A stretch of 64,000 bases of DNA. It comes from Mycolicibacterium stellerae. Lineage in GTDB: Bacteria; Actinomycetota; Actinomycetes; Mycobacteriales; Mycobacteriaceae. The stretch lies in the NCBI RefSeq assembly GCF_003719305.1, contig NZ_RARC01000018.1:1-64000 (forward strand), read 5' to 3'. Shown in pieces: positions 62,637 through 64,000 of this stretch. The position numbers and the translations under genes are program-made. Positions within the stretch are counted from its first letter, which is position 1. Every line of letters starts with the position of its first letter. Under the pieces are notes generated by a model. The model saw nothing but the letters and a program-made list of their open reading frames with translations. It did no database searches and had not been told where the DNA came from.

Positions 62637-63206
62637 GTGGCACAGGTCGGACAAGTCATCGAACACCCACTCACCGGCGAGCGCGTGACGTTCCTCGAGA
62701 CTGCCGCCAGCACGGACGGAGAGAAACTGCGCATCCAAATAGAGATGGCGCCGGGCGGAGCGGTTCCGGGGAGCCATTGTCATCCCGGTGCCGAGGAACG
62801 ATTCGTAGTCACGGCAGGCAGGGTGCAGATGAAGCGCTCCGGTAGGACATCGATCCTCGACGTGGGCGAGGCCGTGGTTGTGCCTGCAGGGCAGGGGCAT
62901 ACGTGGGGCAATCCGTTCGACGAACCTGCCGCGATCGCAGTCGATTTGTATCCAGCGCTTCGCATGGAGACGTTTTTTGAGACATTGTTCGGCCTTGCCT
63001 CGGATGGACTGATCAGCGAGCGGACGAAGCTGCCGAGTTTCCTGCAGGCGGTGCTTCTGCTTCACGATTTCCGTCCCGATATCCACACCCCGCCCGGGGT
63101 CGTCGGCACGCCGGTACGCGGACTCGCCGCGATGCTGGCCCCGTTGGCGCGTGCGCGGGGTTATCAATCCGTCTACCCGAAATACAGCGCGCCCGACGCA
63201 CCGTGA
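62637..63206 (+). CDS. Cupin-domain protein
   Basis: 189 residues from a GTG. Cupin motif 1 is GSHCHPGAEERFVVTAGRVQ, with two His and a Glu for metal; motif 2 is VVVPAGQGHTWGNPFDEPA with the last His. The remainder is an amphipathic region of about 90 residues typical of the cupin-2 group around storage or isomerase functions. Reaction unknown. Starts 55 bases after the acyltransferase. Confidence 0.8.
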   Translation: MAQVGQVIEHPLTGERVTFLETAASTDGEKLRIQIEMAPGGAVPGSHCHPGAEERFVVTAGRVQMKRSGRTSILDVGEAVVVPAGQGHTWGNPFDEPAAIAVDLYPALRMETFFETLFGLASDGLISERTKLPSFLQAVLLLHDFRPDIHTPPGVVGTPVRGLAAMLAPLARARGYQSVYPKYSAPDAP

Positions 63207-63306
63207 ATTCGACCTGCATGTTGACGGTCACGTAAGCATTCCGGATCGGTAACCGCTTGCCCAGTCGGGATGCCAGCCGGGATCACTCGAACTATGCTCC
63301 CGTCCA

Positions 63307-64000
63307 GTGGCCGTTCAACGCGAGCGGCGACGCCGGTTCGACGAGGGCGGGACCCAGCGATTGCGAACAGTAATGGGGCTGTCGAAGACGTCGACCAGTA
63401 TCGGGTGGGTCCTGGTCGACGGACTTGACGTCGCAGGGCATCCGCTGGACCACGACGCCTTCGACATCACCGATGCGAGCACGTCCGCGCCGGTTGCTAC
63501 CGCGCGCCGCGTGCGCGATATCGCGACGGCGAGCGGCTACACCGTCGACTCTGTCCACGTCACCTCCAGCGGTAATTTGTCGTCGCTTCGGGATGCGTTG
63601 ACGGAGGCGGGTTTCGGTGACGTGGTGCCCATATCGCTGGCTGAGGCCACCCGGGCGTGGGCGATGGATGTCGGCCGCGCCAACGATCAGCGGACGATAG
63701 CGGTATGCATACTCGGCCAGGACTCGGCTTCGCTGTCGGTGGTCGACACTTCCAGCGGTGCAATAGAAGCCGCGACGACCACCGCGTCTCGTGACTGCGT
63801 GGCCCTGTCAGTCTGGCTGAACTCCTCATTCGGTCTCAACGGACCGCAGCCGGAAGCGCTCTACCTCATCGGATCCCGTTCCCAGCTCGGTGCGATCTCC
63901 GGTCCGCTCGGCTCGAGCCTCTCGATTCCGGTCGTGGCGACGCATGACGCGCAACTGGCCCTTGCCAGCGGTGCGGCAACCTCGACCGTGCGGCACATCG
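63307..64000 (+). CDS. DUF7159-type mycobacterial protein, 3' end outside window
   Basis: The + strand has no stop from GTG 63307 to the window end (231 codons). An ATG at 63373 gives the start MGLSKTSTSIGWVLVDG, which fits this mycobacterial family better (VLGVSxxPTxVxxVLVEG with HPLDHDAFDI soon after). ATARRVRDIATASGYTVDSV and ISLAEATRAWAMDVGR follow. The fold resembles the actin/HSP70 ATPase group, but key loops are not clear. Function unknown; the gene runs past base 64000. Confidence 0.75.
   Translation, partial: MAVQRERRRRFDEGGTQRLRTVMGLSKTSTSIGWVLVDGLDVAGHPLDHDAFDITDASTSAPVATARRVRDIATASGYTVDSVHVTSSGNLSSLRDALTEAGFGDVVPISLAEATRAWAMDVGRANDQRTIAVCILGQDSASLSVVDTSSGAIEAATTTASRDCVALSVWLNSSFGLNGPQPEALYLIGSRSQLGAISGPLGSSLSIPVVATHDAQLALASGAATSTVRHI

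Noticed and set aside
1..64000. CRISPR arrays, intact insertion sequences and further tRNA genes
   Set aside because: No regularly spaced repeats, no transposase reading frame and no second cloverleaf with a T-arm signature were seen while reading the window.

Overview
The window looks like a chromosomal segment of a rapidly growing mycobacterium (Mycolicibacterium type). GC content is high. The first 19 kb follow the gene order of Mycobacterium tuberculosis Rv1691-Rv1713, and the window opens on a 5S rRNA gene, as expected for the second rrn operon that fast growers carry in this part of the chromosome. Secreted-protein families typical of mycobacteria (hemophore-related, DUF732, DUF7159) also occur. 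All identifications are from reading the sequence and from memory of the families; no database search was run.

Layout. (1) 1-19.4 kb is conserved core: 5S rRNA and terminator, a P-loop kinase, then a tightly packed + strand run (TPR protein, HAD phosphatase, small protein, tlyA, nadK, recN, steA, mctB/steB, pyrG, NUDIX hydrolase, xerD). After one reversed O-methyltransferase come parA, scpA, scpB, an rRNA pseudouridine synthase, cmk, der and a TauE/SafE permease. Many stops overlap the next start by 1-8 bases, so these are probably translationally coupled operons for nucleotide metabolism, rRNA modification and chromosome segregation. (2) 19.5-20.8 kb holds a tRNA-Pro(GGG) followed by frameshifted remains of an integrative element. 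(3) 20.9-36.9 kb is accessory DNA rich in gene relics: a truncated desaturase, the copper-site tail of a multicopper oxidase, a dehydrogenase scrap and a broken methyltransferase. Between them lie intact stress, hydrolase, two-component/metal-type, phospholipase D, folD and GMC oxidoreductase genes. (4) 37.1-41.4 kb carries signalling genes: a cyclase/AAA/TPR/LuxR regulator and a GAF-ANTAR protein. (5) 41.4-43.8 kb carries small and secreted proteins. (6) 43.9-60.8 kb is a non-ribosomal peptide locus: an MbtH-like protein, a 4228-residue synthetase ending in a reductase, an ABC exporter and an MMPL-type RND transporter. (7) The right end has a DUF732 secreted protein, an acyltransferase-3 protein, a cupin and the start of a DUF7159 protein.

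The most interesting system is the peptide locus. The synthetase reads [A relic]-T-C-A-T-C-A-T-E-C-A-T-R. It begins with only the C-terminal lobe of an adenylation domain, whose catalytic lysine is replaced by glutamate, so the first carrier protein cannot be loaded by its own module. The line should add three residues, the second epimerised, and release the chain reductively as an aldehyde or alcohol; the two transporters would export it. Other points of interest are a near-perfect 27-bp inverted repeat shared by the promoters of a PRC-barrel stress protein and a divergent hydrolase 2.6 kb away, and a perfect 11-bp inverted repeat that overlaps the probable ribosome binding site of folD.
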